This document shows, one piece after another, positions 55,476 through 64,000 of a stretch of 64,000 nucleotides of DNA. Source of the DNA: Acinetobacter sp. NIPH 298 (lineage in GTDB: Bacteria > Pseudomonadota > Gammaproteobacteria > Pseudomonadales > Moraxellaceae); the NCBI RefSeq assembly GCF_000369505.1, contig NZ_KB850055.1:2103513-2167512 (forward strand), given 5' to 3'. The notes beneath the pieces were generated by a model. That model had not been told where the DNA came from. It worked only from the letters and a program-made list of their open reading frames with translations, and ran no database searches. How positions within the stretch are numbered: the first letter of the stretch is position 1; every line of letters starts with the position of its first letter. The position numbers were made by a program, and so were the translations under genes.

Positions 55476-56492
55476 CTAGGCCTGATTCATCAGAATCACA
55501 GCACCAGTCACTAACAAGTTGACCAACGCCAATGGCAAACAAACTTTCCAACCAAAATTCATTACTTGGTCATAACGCGGACGCATTAACGAGCCACGAG
55601 CCAAGACAAACATCATTACAAAGAATGCTGTTTTGATAATGAACCAAAATACGGGTGGAACAAATGGAATTTCTAAGTTAAATGGTGCAAGCCATCCGCC
55701 GAAGAATAAAGTCACGATCAAAGCAGAGATCAGCACCACGTTGACATATTCAGCAACGAAGAACATCCCCCACTTCATCCCACCATATTCAACATGGTAA
55801 CCCTCTGCCAATTCTTGCTCAGCTTCAGGTTGGTCAAATGGATGACGATGCGTTACCGCAACGCCTGCAACCACAAAGATCAAGAAACCTAAGAATTGTG
55901 GAATGATGAACCACATATCACGTTGTGCTTCAACGATTTCACGAAGGTTAAATGAGCCTGCAATCGCAACCACACCCATCAACGAGATACCCAAGAACAC
56001 TTCATAAGAAATGGTTTGAGCCGCAGAACGTAAACCGCCTAATAATGAGTATTTGTTGTTCGATGCCCAACCGCCAAACAACACGGCATAAACTGCAATA
56101 CCTGCCATTGCCATAAAGAACAATAGACCGATACTCATATCTGCTACGCCCAACACCGGACTCACAGGAATAACCATGAATGAAAGTACCGCAGTTGCCA
56201 TCGCAACTGCTGGTGCTAAACGGAAGGTTAACTTATCTGCAAACTTTGGTGTCCAGTCTTCTTTAAACATGATCTTGAGCATGTCGGCAACGATCTGGAA
56301 CATACCACCTGGACCAACACGGTTTGGACCATAGCGGTCTTGCCAGAGCGCCAAAAGACGACGTTCAATAAACGACATCAATGCCGCGACCAGCACCACA
56401 ACCAGCAAAATGACAATCGCTTGAATCACTGAATAAGCGATTGGCCATTGATCAGCCCAAAGTGGCGTTTGACGTATAAATTCTTGATTCAT
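55476..56492 (-). CDS. nuoH: NADH-quinone oxidoreductase subunit H
   Basis: The 338-aa membrane subunit at the quinone tunnel, with about eight helices. The loop [24 protein letters not shown] and the later [22 protein letters not shown] are diagnostic; the second carries the acidic residues that line the E-channel. Confidence 0.97.
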   Translation of the reverse strand: MNQEFIRQTPLWADQWPIAYSVIQAIVILLVVVLVAALMSFIERRLLALWQDRYGPNRVGPGGMFQIVADMLKIMFKEDWTPKFADKLTFRLAPAVAMATAVLSFMVIPVSPVLGVADMSIGLLFFMAMAGIAVYAVLFGGWASNNKYSLLGGLRSAAQTISYEVFLGISLMGVVAIAGSFNLREIVEAQRDMWFIIPQFLGFLIFVVAGVAVTHRHPFDQPEAEQELAEGYHVEYGGMKWGMFFVAEYVNVVLISALIVTLFFGGWLAPFNLEIPFVPPVFWFIIKTAFFVMMFVLARGSLMRPRYDQVMNFGWKVCLPLALVNLLVTGAVILMNQA

Positions 56493-56495
56493 GAA

Positions 56496-59180
56496 TTACA
56501 CTCCTACTGCCACAGACACAGGCTCAGCCAATGAAACTGTTGGTGCTAAACCAATTGGATAACCAATATAACCCGTTGGTAAATATTCAATCACTTGTAC
56601 TGGTAAGCTAATGCTGGTTTCACCCGCCTTAACCGTAATACGTTGACCATCTTGAACATTCAAACGTGTCGCATCTTGTTCAGCCACTGCAAACATCGCT
56701 TCAGGAATACGAGATTCCATCGCAGGCGTTTTAATCGTGAACTCACCAGAACCAAAAATATGGTGCATTGGTACAAGACGGAAACTTTCAGGATTCACCA
56801 CAACTGCTGTCGGTGCAACATAACTACGTGCTGGACGCTTGGCTAAACGATCGAATAATCGAACACCTGAATCACCACCTTTTAAGTGTCCACCCACTTC
56901 ATCTTGGTATTTGTTCCAAGCTTGTGGTGAGTTCCACCCTGCAGCCCATGCAAATGGAACTAACGATGACGCATTCTGTGTGCCAACATAACCTTCCATC
57001 GAATAGGTCAATGCAGAATCTAGATCAGTCGGTTGTTTTGGCTCATGTACAGAGATTCCAGCTCGCATCGCAGTACGACCCGAATAACGACGTGGTTCAC
57101 GCGCAATTTTCAAACCATGAACACGATAGCCAGCATCTGGTGCAACATCTTGAATCGCTTCGAGTGCTGGAACATTCTTCACGATGTCATCAATCACATC
57201 ATCAAGTAGCGTCCAGTCAACTACTTTACCTTTCATGCCCGTTTCAATGGCATGTAACCAGCGCCATGATTCTTTAATCGCATAATCAGGTTTGTAGTAG
57301 CTTGGGTCATAGACTTGATAGAAACGTTGTGCACGACCTTCTTGGCTCACCACCGTACCATCACCCTCAGCAAAACTTGCTGCTGAAAGGACGATATCCG
57401 CCAATTTCAAGGTTTCAGTTTCGCTGTGGTCGAGTACGATCACTGTTTCAGCTTTATCTAACCCAGCTTTGACTTGTGCAACAGGTAAACGACGCGTTAA
57501 ATCATTTTCAACAATCACAACTGCATCGAAATCTTGTGCAAAGGCTTGTTCTAAACTTAAACCACCAAACAATGCCAAGCCCATTGAGTTCACTTCAGGA
57601 ACCGTCAAAGATAAACCTGCATTTCCACCCAAGTTTTGAGCAACTTGTGCTGCTGCTTCCATGATTGCAGTATCTTGCAGACTCGTACCAGAGATAATCA
57701 ATGGCTTGGTCGCTGCTTTCAATGTGTCAGCAATGGTTTGCGCAAATGCTTTTGCATCATCTGCGAGACCTGTAAGTACTTCACCTTTAACCGCAGCCGC
57801 AACCGCAAAACCTAAACGCGCGATATCATTTGGTGATGCAACCACTTCACCCGTTGCCACATCCGCTAAACGCGTTTGTGTTGCAGCAAGGATATAGATT
57901 GGAGATTTTGCATCTTGACCAATACGTTGTACAGGTTCTGCTAACCAATCTGGTGTGCGTGTTTTAGCCGCCATTTCTTTGGCTTTATTTTTCGCAGCTT
58001 GGCGAACAGACAAAGCCATACGTGGCGCAGTTTGGGTTAAGTCTTCACCCAAGATCAACACTGCATCATAGCTTTCAATTTCACGCATGTTCGGGTTATG
58101 AATACCTTGTGTTTGCATGATTGACGCAGCCAATTCAACCAGATTTTGCTCTTTTTGCGACATTCCTGTTGAATAGTTGTCTTGTCCAACCAATTCACGA
58201 AGCGCGTAGTTTGATTCCAAGCTTGCGCGTGGTGAACCAATTCCTAACACTTTCTTGCCTTGAAGTTGGCCAATCACTTGATCAAGTGCTTGATCTACAG
58301 TCACAGTTGCAGCAGTGTCACCATTGCGGAACTGTGGTTGACGAGGACGATCTTCACGGTTGACATAGCCAGTACCGAAACGCCCTTTATCACACAGGAA
58401 GTATTGGTTCACTTCACCATTGAAGCGGTTTTCGACACGACGGATTTCGCCATAACGCTCACCCGGTGAAATGTTACAGCCTGAAGAACAGCCAAAACAG
58501 ACACTTGGTGCGTACTGCATGTCCCATTTACGGTTATAACGTGCAGAATGGGTCTTATCGGTAAATACACCTGTTGGGCAGACTTCCGTCAAGTTACCAG
58601 AGAATTCAGATTCTAAGGTTCCTGATTCTGGACGACCAAAATACACACGTGATGCATTGGCAAACACACCGAAGTCTGTACCACCAGCATAGTCTTTGTA
58701 ATAACGCACACAACGATAGCATGCGATACAACGGTTCATCTCATGCGCAATAAACGAACCCAACTCTTGGTTATGATGGGTACGCTTGGTAAAGCGATAG
58801 CGACGACGATCGTGCTGCGTCATCACCGTCATATCTTGTAAATGACAGTGCCCACCTTCTTCACAGACTGGACAGTCGTGTGGGTGGTTAGTCATTAAGA
58901 ATTCAACGATCGATGCACGAAACTCAGTTGCTTCTTTGTCTTCGATTGAAATATAGGTGTTGTCGGTCGCAGGTGTCATACATGACATCACTAAACGTCC
59001 ACGTGTGTCCTCAGGATTTGCATACTGAGTCACCGCACATTGACGACAAGAACCAACTGAACCTAAGGATGGGTGCCAACAAAAATACGGAATATCAAGC
59101 CCGAGAGATAAACATGCTTGTAGCAAGTTCTCAGAACCATTGACTTCGTACGATTTTCCATCGACATGAATTGTAGCCAT
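56496..59180 (-). CDS. nuoG: NADH-quinone oxidoreductase subunit G
   Basis: The 894-aa iron-sulfur subunit in the peripheral arm. N-terminal 2Fe-2S ligands lie in YFCWHPSLGSVGSCRQCAV, then HDCPVCEEGGHCHLQD, CIACYRCVRYYKDYAG and the extra N7-type CFGCSSGCNIS. A molybdopterin-oxidoreductase-like body follows with no molybdenum-site signature needed. The length agrees with gammaproteobacterial NuoG. Confidence 0.96.
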   Translation of the reverse strand: MATIHVDGKSYEVNGSENLLQACLSLGLDIPYFCWHPSLGSVGSCRQCAVTQYANPEDTRGRLVMSCMTPATDNTYISIEDKEATEFRASIVEFLMTNHPHDCPVCEEGGHCHLQDMTVMTQHDRRRYRFTKRTHHNQELGSFIAHEMNRCIACYRCVRYYKDYAGGTDFGVFANASRVYFGRPESGTLESEFSGNLTEVCPTGVFTDKTHSARYNRKWDMQYAPSVCFGCSSGCNISPGERYGEIRRVENRFNGEVNQYFLCDKGRFGTGYVNREDRPRQPQFRNGDTAATVTVDQALDQVIGQLQGKKVLGIGSPRASLESNYALRELVGQDNYSTGMSQKEQNLVELAASIMQTQGIHNPNMREIESYDAVLILGEDLTQTAPRMALSVRQAAKNKAKEMAAKTRTPDWLAEPVQRIGQDAKSPIYILAATQTRLADVATGEVVASPNDIARLGFAVAAAVKGEVLTGLADDAKAFAQTIADTLKAATKPLIISGTSLQDTAIMEAAAQVAQNLGGNAGLSLTVPEVNSMGLALFGGLSLEQAFAQDFDAVVIVENDLTRRLPVAQVKAGLDKAETVIVLDHSETETLKLADIVLSAASFAEGDGTVVSQEGRAQRFYQVYDPSYYKPDYAIKESWRWLHAIETGMKGKVVDWTLLDDVIDDIVKNVPALEAIQDVAPDAGYRVHGLKIAREPRRYSGRTAMRAGISVHEPKQPTDLDSALTYSMEGYVGTQNASSLVPFAWAAGWNSPQAWNKYQDEVGGHLKGGDSGVRLFDRLAKRPARSYVAPTAVVVNPESFRLVPMHHIFGSGEFTIKTPAMESRIPEAMFAVAEQDATRLNVQDGQRITVKAGETSISLPVQVIEYLPTGYIGYPIGLAPTVSLAEPVSVAVGV

Positions 59181-59191
59181 AGTCGAATTCC

Positions 59192-60517
59192 TTAAACTTG
59201 TTCTACGTCAAGAGCTGGAGCATGGGTTTTAACCTTCGCTTCAAACTCATGGCGGAAATATTTTAATGCGCCCATCAGTGGTTCCATCGCACCCGGTGCA
59301 TGGGCACAGAAAGTCTTACCGATCCACAACTTTTTAGTCAGTTCAGATAGATGTTGAATGTCTTCCATCTTCCCTTTACCATCTTCAAGTGCTTTCAATG
59401 CCTTAACAGCCCAAGGTAGGCCATCACGACACGGTGTACAAAAACCACAAGATTCACGCGCAAAGAATTCTTCTAAATTACGAGTCGCTGAAACCATACA
59501 TTGGGTTTCATCTACCACCATCAGCAAACACGTTCCTAAACGAGAACCCGCCTTCATAATGCTTTCTGCATCCATTGGTAGGTCAATGTGTTCAGCAGCT
59601 AAGAAATCTGTCGATGCACCACCCGGTAACCATGCTTTCAAGGTTAAACCATCACGCATACCCCCCGCATGGTCTTCAATCACTTCACGCGCAGTGGTAC
59701 CAAATGGAAGTTCCCAAAGTCCTGGGAATTTCACTTTACCTGACGCACCATAAATCTTGGTGCCTGGGTCTTTGGATTTATGCGCAGAAAGATTGATATA
59801 CCATTCAGGACCACGCAGCATAATCGCTGGCAAGTTATTGTAGGTCTCAACGTTATTTACAATCGTTGGACGACCCCATGCACCTGCTACTTGTGGAAAT
59901 GGTGGTTTAGTACGTGGGTTAGCACGGCGACCTTCGAGCGAGTTAATCAATGCAGTTTCTTCACCACAGATATAACGCCCTGCGCCTGTATGCACGTGCA
60001 TCTCGAAGTTCCAGCCCGTTCCTAGGATATTTTCACCCAAGTAACCTTTGGCACGGATTTGCTCTAATGCTTCATTGAGATATTGCGCTGCTTCGATGTA
60101 TTCACCACGAATGAAGATATAACCATGAGTTGCTTCAAGGGTATAACCCGCAATCAACATGCCTTCGATCAATTGATGCGGAAGTTGTTCCATCAACAAA
60201 CGGTCTTTAAAAGTACCCGGTTCCATTTCATCAGCATTACAGATCAAATAACGTGGACCACCATCATTTGGTGCCATTAATGACCATTTAATTCCTGCTG
60301 GGAAACCTGCACCACCACGACCTTTTACGGTTGCAGCTTTGACCACTTCCAATACATCTTTTGGTGGCATACTGAGTGCTTTTTTAAAGCCTGCATAACC
60401 TTCAAGCGCTTCATAATCATCAGCAGCACGAACATGCTCTTGCTTACTCAAACGCCAAGTCAATGGATGTGTTTCTGGGTTACCGTCGCCATAGATTGGT
60501 TTTGGTTCAGTATTCAT
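59192..60517 (-). CDS. nuoF: NADH-quinone oxidoreductase subunit F
   Basis: The 441-aa NADH- and FMN-binding subunit. [14 protein letters not shown] near residue 68 is the NADH/FMN loop. [12 protein letters not shown] holds three ligands of the N3 4Fe-4S cluster. It overlaps nuoE by four nt (ATGA). Confidence 0.97.
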   Translation of the reverse strand: MNTEPKPIYGDGNPETHPLTWRLSKQEHVRAADDYEALEGYAGFKKALSMPPKDVLEVVKAATVKGRGGAGFPAGIKWSLMAPNDGGPRYLICNADEMEPGTFKDRLLMEQLPHQLIEGMLIAGYTLEATHGYIFIRGEYIEAAQYLNEALEQIRAKGYLGENILGTGWNFEMHVHTGAGRYICGEETALINSLEGRRANPRTKPPFPQVAGAWGRPTIVNNVETYNNLPAIMLRGPEWYINLSAHKSKDPGTKIYGASGKVKFPGLWELPFGTTAREVIEDHAGGMRDGLTLKAWLPGGASTDFLAAEHIDLPMDAESIMKAGSRLGTCLLMVVDETQCMVSATRNLEEFFARESCGFCTPCRDGLPWAVKALKALEDGKGKMEDIQHLSELTKKLWIGKTFCAHAPGAMEPLMGALKYFRHEFEAKVKTHAPALDVEQV

Positions 60518-61023
60518 ACATACTTCTCCAATAACTGTTTGACCGATGACACATCCACTAAACCGTGGGTATCTTCATCAATCATTAAAGTTGGACCTTT
60601 GTCACAGTTGCCTAAACAACAAATTGGCAGCAAGGTAAAACGACCATCTGCTGTGGTTTGTCCATACTGGATTCCCAACTCGCGCTGGAACGCCTCTGCC
60701 AAAGTTTCTGCACCCATCAAGAAGCAAGCAATAGAGTCACACAATAAAATCACGTGACGGCCTACAGGCTGGCGATAAATGCGGTTATAGAACGTTGCTA
60801 CACCTTCCAAATCAGCCACACTCATACTCAACAATTGCGCAATCGCATTCATTTGAGCGTCATCTACCCAACCATTACGGCGTTGTACACACTTGAGCGC
60901 ATCCAGTGATGCAGCACGTGGGTACGGATAGTGATCAATGTGATGTTCAATGTCATGGATTTCTTCAGCAGTCAAAATCCCTTCAACATTCACACGAGGT
61001 TTTTTATCAGTCAAAATCATCAT
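60514..61023 (-). CDS. nuoE: NADH-quinone oxidoreductase subunit E
   Basis: The 169-aa 24-kDa-type subunit with one 2Fe-2S cluster. The ligands are in [12 protein letters not shown] and [13 protein letters not shown]. The ATG doublet at the N-terminus leaves the exact start uncertain by one codon. Confidence 0.96.
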   Translation of the reverse strand: MMILTDKKPRVNVEGILTAEEIHDIEHHIDHYPYPRAASLDALKCVQRRNGWVDDAQMNAIAQLLSMSVADLEGVATFYNRIYRQPVGRHVILLCDSIACFLMGAETLAEAFQRELGIQYGQTTADGRFTLLPICCLGNCDKGPTLMIDEDTHGLVDVSSVKQLLEKYV

Positions 61024-61035
61024 TATCGTTTACCC

Positions 61036-62823
61036 CTAGCGATCCACGTCAGCCATAACCACGTCAATGGTCGCCAAATAGATGATCAAATCAGAGACCA
61101 AGCTACCATTAATCACTGAAGGCATTTGCTGTAAGTGAGTGAATGTTGGCGTACGGATACGAGTACGGTAACTCATCGTCGACTTATCAGACGTGAGGTA
61201 ATAGGTACTTGCACCTTTCACCACTTCAGTCATAAACGATGCTTCACCTGCTGGCATTACAGGACCCCATGACACGCTCAAGAAGTGCGTAATCAAAGTT
61301 TCAATATCTTGTAAGGTCTTGTCTTTTGGTGGTGGAACAGCCAGTGGATGATCCGCTTTATATGGGCCAGAAGGCATATTATCTAAGCACTGTTGAATAA
61401 TTTTCAGTGACTCAGTAATTTCACGGAAGTGAACCAGAACACGCGCGTACGCATCGCCTTCATATTCAAGTGGAATATCAAAATCAAAGTTTTCATAACC
61501 ACTGTATGGACGATATTTACGGACATCAAAATCAATGCCCGTTGCACGTAAACCTGTACCTGTCACACCCCAAGCCAACGCAGATTTCGCATCGTATTGC
61601 GCTACATTACGCGTACGACCAATAAATACTGAGTTTTTAAGTGCGGCAGTGTAGTACTCGTTCAAACGTTTCGGCATCCACTCCAACAACTCTTTAACCA
61701 GTTTTTGCCAGTTGTTTGGAAGATCATGTGCCACGCCGCCAATACGGAACCATGCTGGGTGCATACGGTAGCCTGTAATCGCCTCAACGATGTCATAGAC
61801 TTTTTGACGATCTGCGAACATATAGAATACTGGTGTCATACCACCCGCATCCTGAATCGCCGTACCACAGAATAATAAGTGGTTATTGATACGGAACAAT
61901 TCGTTCAACATGACCCGAATCACTTGCGCACGGTCAGGAACTTTGATTCCTGCCATTTGCTCTACAGCCATCACATACGGCATGTTCTGTGCACAACCAC
62001 CCAAGTAGTCCACGCGGTCGGTATAAGGGATAAATGAATGCCACGTCTGACGTTCAGCCATCTTTTCCACACCACGGTGGTGATAACCAATATCAGGCAC
62101 ACAGTCTTTCACTTCTTCACCATCCAACTGTAAAACCACACGGAATGCACCGTGCGCAGATGGATGGTTAGGACCTAAGTTGAGGAACATGAAGTCTTCA
62201 TCAGCGTTGCCGCGTGTTAGACCCCAGTCTTCTGGTACAAAACGTAAATGTTCTTGTTCGAAGTCTTGCTTGGCTTGGTCTTGCATATACGGCGTATATT
62301 CTGTCGCACGGGCAGAATATTCTTTACGTAACGGATGACCTTCCCAATAGGTTGGTAACAAAATACGACGGAGCATTGGATGCCCTTCGAAATTGATCCC
62401 AAACATATCGTAAGCTTCACGCTCGTACCAGTTTGCATTTGGCCAAATATTGGTTGCCGTTGGCAGGTTTAAATCATTTTCATTCAAAGCCACTTTGACA
62501 CGAATATCACTATTACGCTCAAGTGAAAGTAAATGATAAAACACAGTGAAGTCAGATGCAGGTAAACCATCGCGATGAACACGTAAACGCTCATCCATCG
62601 CAGATAAGTCAAATAGCATGACATAAGGACGTTCTACTTTACGTAAGAACATAAGGACTTCTTGCACGCGTGCGCGCTCAACCCAGACTGTTGGAAACTC
62701 TTCAAAAGTCGCCTGCACGTAGAAGTTCTCACCAAATTTATTTTTGAGCTCTTCTACGATTGCAAATGCTGGGCGTGAATCAACTGGTGTTGACTCTGGC
62801 ATAGCAATGTCAGTTTCAGCCAT
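61036..62823 (-). CDS. nuoC: NADH-quinone oxidoreductase fused subunit C/D
   Basis: A 595-aa natural fusion. NuoC covers about residues 15-190 (including [17 protein letters not shown]) and NuoD follows from about 205. NuoD carries the quinone-site region [13 protein letters not shown] and ends [22 protein letters not shown]. The fusion (nuoCD) is the normal state in enterobacteria and Acinetobacter. It is separated from nuoB by 86 nt. Confidence 0.97.
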   Translation of the reverse strand: MAETDIAMPESTPVDSRPAFAIVEELKNKFGENFYVQATFEEFPTVWVERARVQEVLMFLRKVERPYVMLFDLSAMDERLRVHRDGLPASDFTVFYHLLSLERNSDIRVKVALNENDLNLPTATNIWPNANWYEREAYDMFGINFEGHPMLRRILLPTYWEGHPLRKEYSARATEYTPYMQDQAKQDFEQEHLRFVPEDWGLTRGNADEDFMFLNLGPNHPSAHGAFRVVLQLDGEEVKDCVPDIGYHHRGVEKMAERQTWHSFIPYTDRVDYLGGCAQNMPYVMAVEQMAGIKVPDRAQVIRVMLNELFRINNHLLFCGTAIQDAGGMTPVFYMFADRQKVYDIVEAITGYRMHPAWFRIGGVAHDLPNNWQKLVKELLEWMPKRLNEYYTAALKNSVFIGRTRNVAQYDAKSALAWGVTGTGLRATGIDFDVRKYRPYSGYENFDFDIPLEYEGDAYARVLVHFREITESLKIIQQCLDNMPSGPYKADHPLAVPPPKDKTLQDIETLITHFLSVSWGPVMPAGEASFMTEVVKGASTYYLTSDKSTMSYRTRIRTPTFTHLQQMPSVINGSLVSDLIIYLATIDVVMADVDR

Positions 62824-62909
62824 TGGTTTGGCTTCCTATTCAATACAAATTCTGGCAATTTTTTAGATGACCATACCCATCAGATATGTCAAAAACTCAT
62901 CTTCAAAAA

Positions 62910-63587
62910 TTATTTAATTTCATCCATAGAGCGCAAGTTTTTCACCGCAATACGTTCCGCATTTTTACGATCGCGTTCTGGCATCATCTTTGGCTTATAC
63001 ACAGGCTGAAGATCATCACCAATTACGGCTGAAAGTGGGCGGCGCTCAAGTTGAATTTGGTCTTGTAATAACATTAAAGCTTGGATCAATGCCTCTGGGC
63101 GCGGAGGACAACCTGGGACGTACACATCAACAGGAATAATTTTGTCTACACCTTGAACCACAGAATAGATGTCGTACATGCCACCAGAGTTAGCACAAGC
63201 ACCCATTGAAATGACCCATTTAGGCTCAAGCATTTGTTCATACAAGCGTTGAATTACAGGTGCCATTTTGACAAAGCATGTTCCTGCAACAATCATCAAA
63301 TCAGCCTGACGTGGTGAAGCTCGAATAACTTCTGCACCGAACCGAGATAAATCATGTACGCCAGTTAATGTGGTTGCATATTCGACGTAGCAGCAAGAAG
63401 TACCAAAGTTAAATGGCCACAAAGAGTTTTTACGACCCCAGTTGACTGCTGTATGCACAGCATCTTCTAGACGAGTCATCATCACACTTTTATTGACTTC
63501 TTCCTCAAGTGGATCAGTTACGATTTGACGATCTTGTAATGGATATTGATCGGCATCCGGATTCGCACGGGTTAAAGTATATTTCAT
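62910..63587 (-). CDS. nuoB: NADH-quinone oxidoreductase subunit B
   Basis: The 225-aa subunit that holds terminal cluster N2 next to the quinone site. [10 protein letters not shown] supplies the unusual adjacent Cys pair, and [11 protein letters not shown] and [16 protein letters not shown] supply the other two ligands. It follows nuoA by six nt. Confidence 0.97.
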   Translation of the reverse strand: MKYTLTRANPDADQYPLQDRQIVTDPLEEEVNKSVMMTRLEDAVHTAVNWGRKNSLWPFNFGTSCCYVEYATTLTGVHDLSRFGAEVIRASPRQADLMIVAGTCFVKMAPVIQRLYEQMLEPKWVISMGACANSGGMYDIYSVVQGVDKIIPVDVYVPGCPPRPEALIQALMLLQDQIQLERRPLSAVIGDDLQPVYKPKMMPERDRKNAERIAVKNLRSMDEIK

Positions 63588-63593
63588 CCCGAC

Positions 63594-64000
63594 TTACTCC
63601 TGTTCAGATGATGAGGTAGTCGGTGTTTTAGACTTAACACGACCAGAAGACTGCGCTGGAATTTGACCAGTAGGATCGATCACCAATTCTTCAATGTTAT
63701 TGAATCGAGTAATGTCAGCGATATTCATATTTGGCGAACCAATCTTAGTTTTCACACCAGCCGCTTTACGACGATCTGAAGGTGCCCAGTTAAGTCCACC
63801 TGTAGAAAGCTCGTAAATCAAACCAATAAGTAATACTAAAATAAACACTGCGGCAGTGATAAAGCCAACCCAACCGACTTCACGGACAGAGGTTGCCCAT
63901 GCATAGAGGTAAAGGGCTTCTAAATCAAAAACGACAAAGAAAATCGCAACGAGATAGAACTTGGCTGACAAGCGAATACGAGCACCGCCCGCACTTACTA
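63594..64000 (-). CDS. nuoA: NADH-quinone oxidoreductase subunit A (partial, N-terminus off window)
   Basis: A membrane subunit whose frame stays open to the window edge; the upstream codons read [17 protein letters not shown]. The TTG at 63971 is therefore not the true start. The [20 protein letters not shown] helix carries the conserved acidic pair of NuoA. The protein continues about 60 residues past the usual GLNW end as a Ser/Thr/Lys-rich soluble tail ending SSSEQE. Confidence 0.95.
   Translation of the reverse strand, partial: VSAGGARIRLSAKFYLVAIFFVVFDLEALYLYAWATSVREVGWVGFITAAVFILVLLIGLIYELSTGGLNWAPSDRRKAAGVKTKIGSPNMNIADITRFNNIEELVIDPTGQIPAQSSGRVKSKTPTTSSSEQE

Noticed and set aside
56768..57277. 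169-aa plus-strand ORF antisense to nuoG
   Set aside because: His/Gln-rich shadow sequence inside a clearly conserved gene.
1..64000. CRISPR arrays, tRNA or rRNA genes, complete insertion sequences, prophage
   Set aside because: No regularly spaced repeats, tRNA-like clover-leaf stretches, transposase or phage structural genes were seen on either strand.

Overview
The window looks like a chromosomal segment from an Acinetobacter-type gammaproteobacterium (Moraxellaceae). The evidence is an AT-rich composition, the order smc-zipA-(ligA), ffh divergent from a ypjD-type gene, a fused nuoCD inside a full nuo operon, an fpr gene divergent from a LysR regulator, and Gln-rich proteins. The species is not determined. 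No rRNA, tRNA, CRISPR array, complete insertion sequence or prophage is visible.

Layout. 1-4.6 kb: chromosome maintenance and division on the minus strand (smc, zipA, then a hairpin terminator and the first codons of a probable ligA). 4.6-12.2 kb: mostly housekeeping genes (FCD-type GntR regulator, TauE/SafE permease, birA, coaX, small alpha/beta hydrolase, ffh, ypjD-like gene, dusC). 12.2-20.1 kb: the most distinctive region, five minus-strand genes for secreted Gly/Asn-rich proteins. Each has a signal peptide followed at once by a short acidic motif with a conserved Leu and a Gly-Gln or Gly-Glu. They appear to be paralogs of an unresolved surface or periplasmic family. 20.4-22.6 kb: dcd, a LysE exporter, a DUF2062 protein. 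22.7-26.2 kb: a TRAP-TAXI uptake operon whose binding protein is a predicted lipoprotein. 26.3-28.6 kb: a lipoprotein of the nucleoside phosphorylase/MTAN fold, then the Mrp/ApbC Fe-S carrier.

28.7-34.4 kb is accessory in character around metG: an amphipathic-helix repeat protein, a GNAT acetyltransferase, a tandem pair of unknown paralogs and an AT-rich two-TM protein. 34.5-39.0 kb holds a secreted metallo-beta-lactamase-fold protein and a TetR/MFS/HlyD efflux operon with a visible palindromic operator between the promoter elements. A ParDE-type toxin-antitoxin pair follows, then a PLP desulfhydrase/deaminase-like enzyme, small membrane proteins, a BaiN/HI0933-type flavoprotein, a 58-codon gene and a multi-helix mechanosensitive-channel-like protein. 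44.8-49.0 kb has an unknown conserved-looking protein, fpr divergent from a LysR gene, two cold-shock-domain proteins (one fused to a TM helix and an Excalibur-like tail) and upp.

49.1-64.0 kb is the respiratory complex I operon on the minus strand, nuoA(partial)-B-CD-E-F-G-H-I-J-K-L-M-N. Its genes are tightly packed, several overlap, and a hairpin terminator follows nuoN. Functions are assigned by reading translated motifs; no database search was run.
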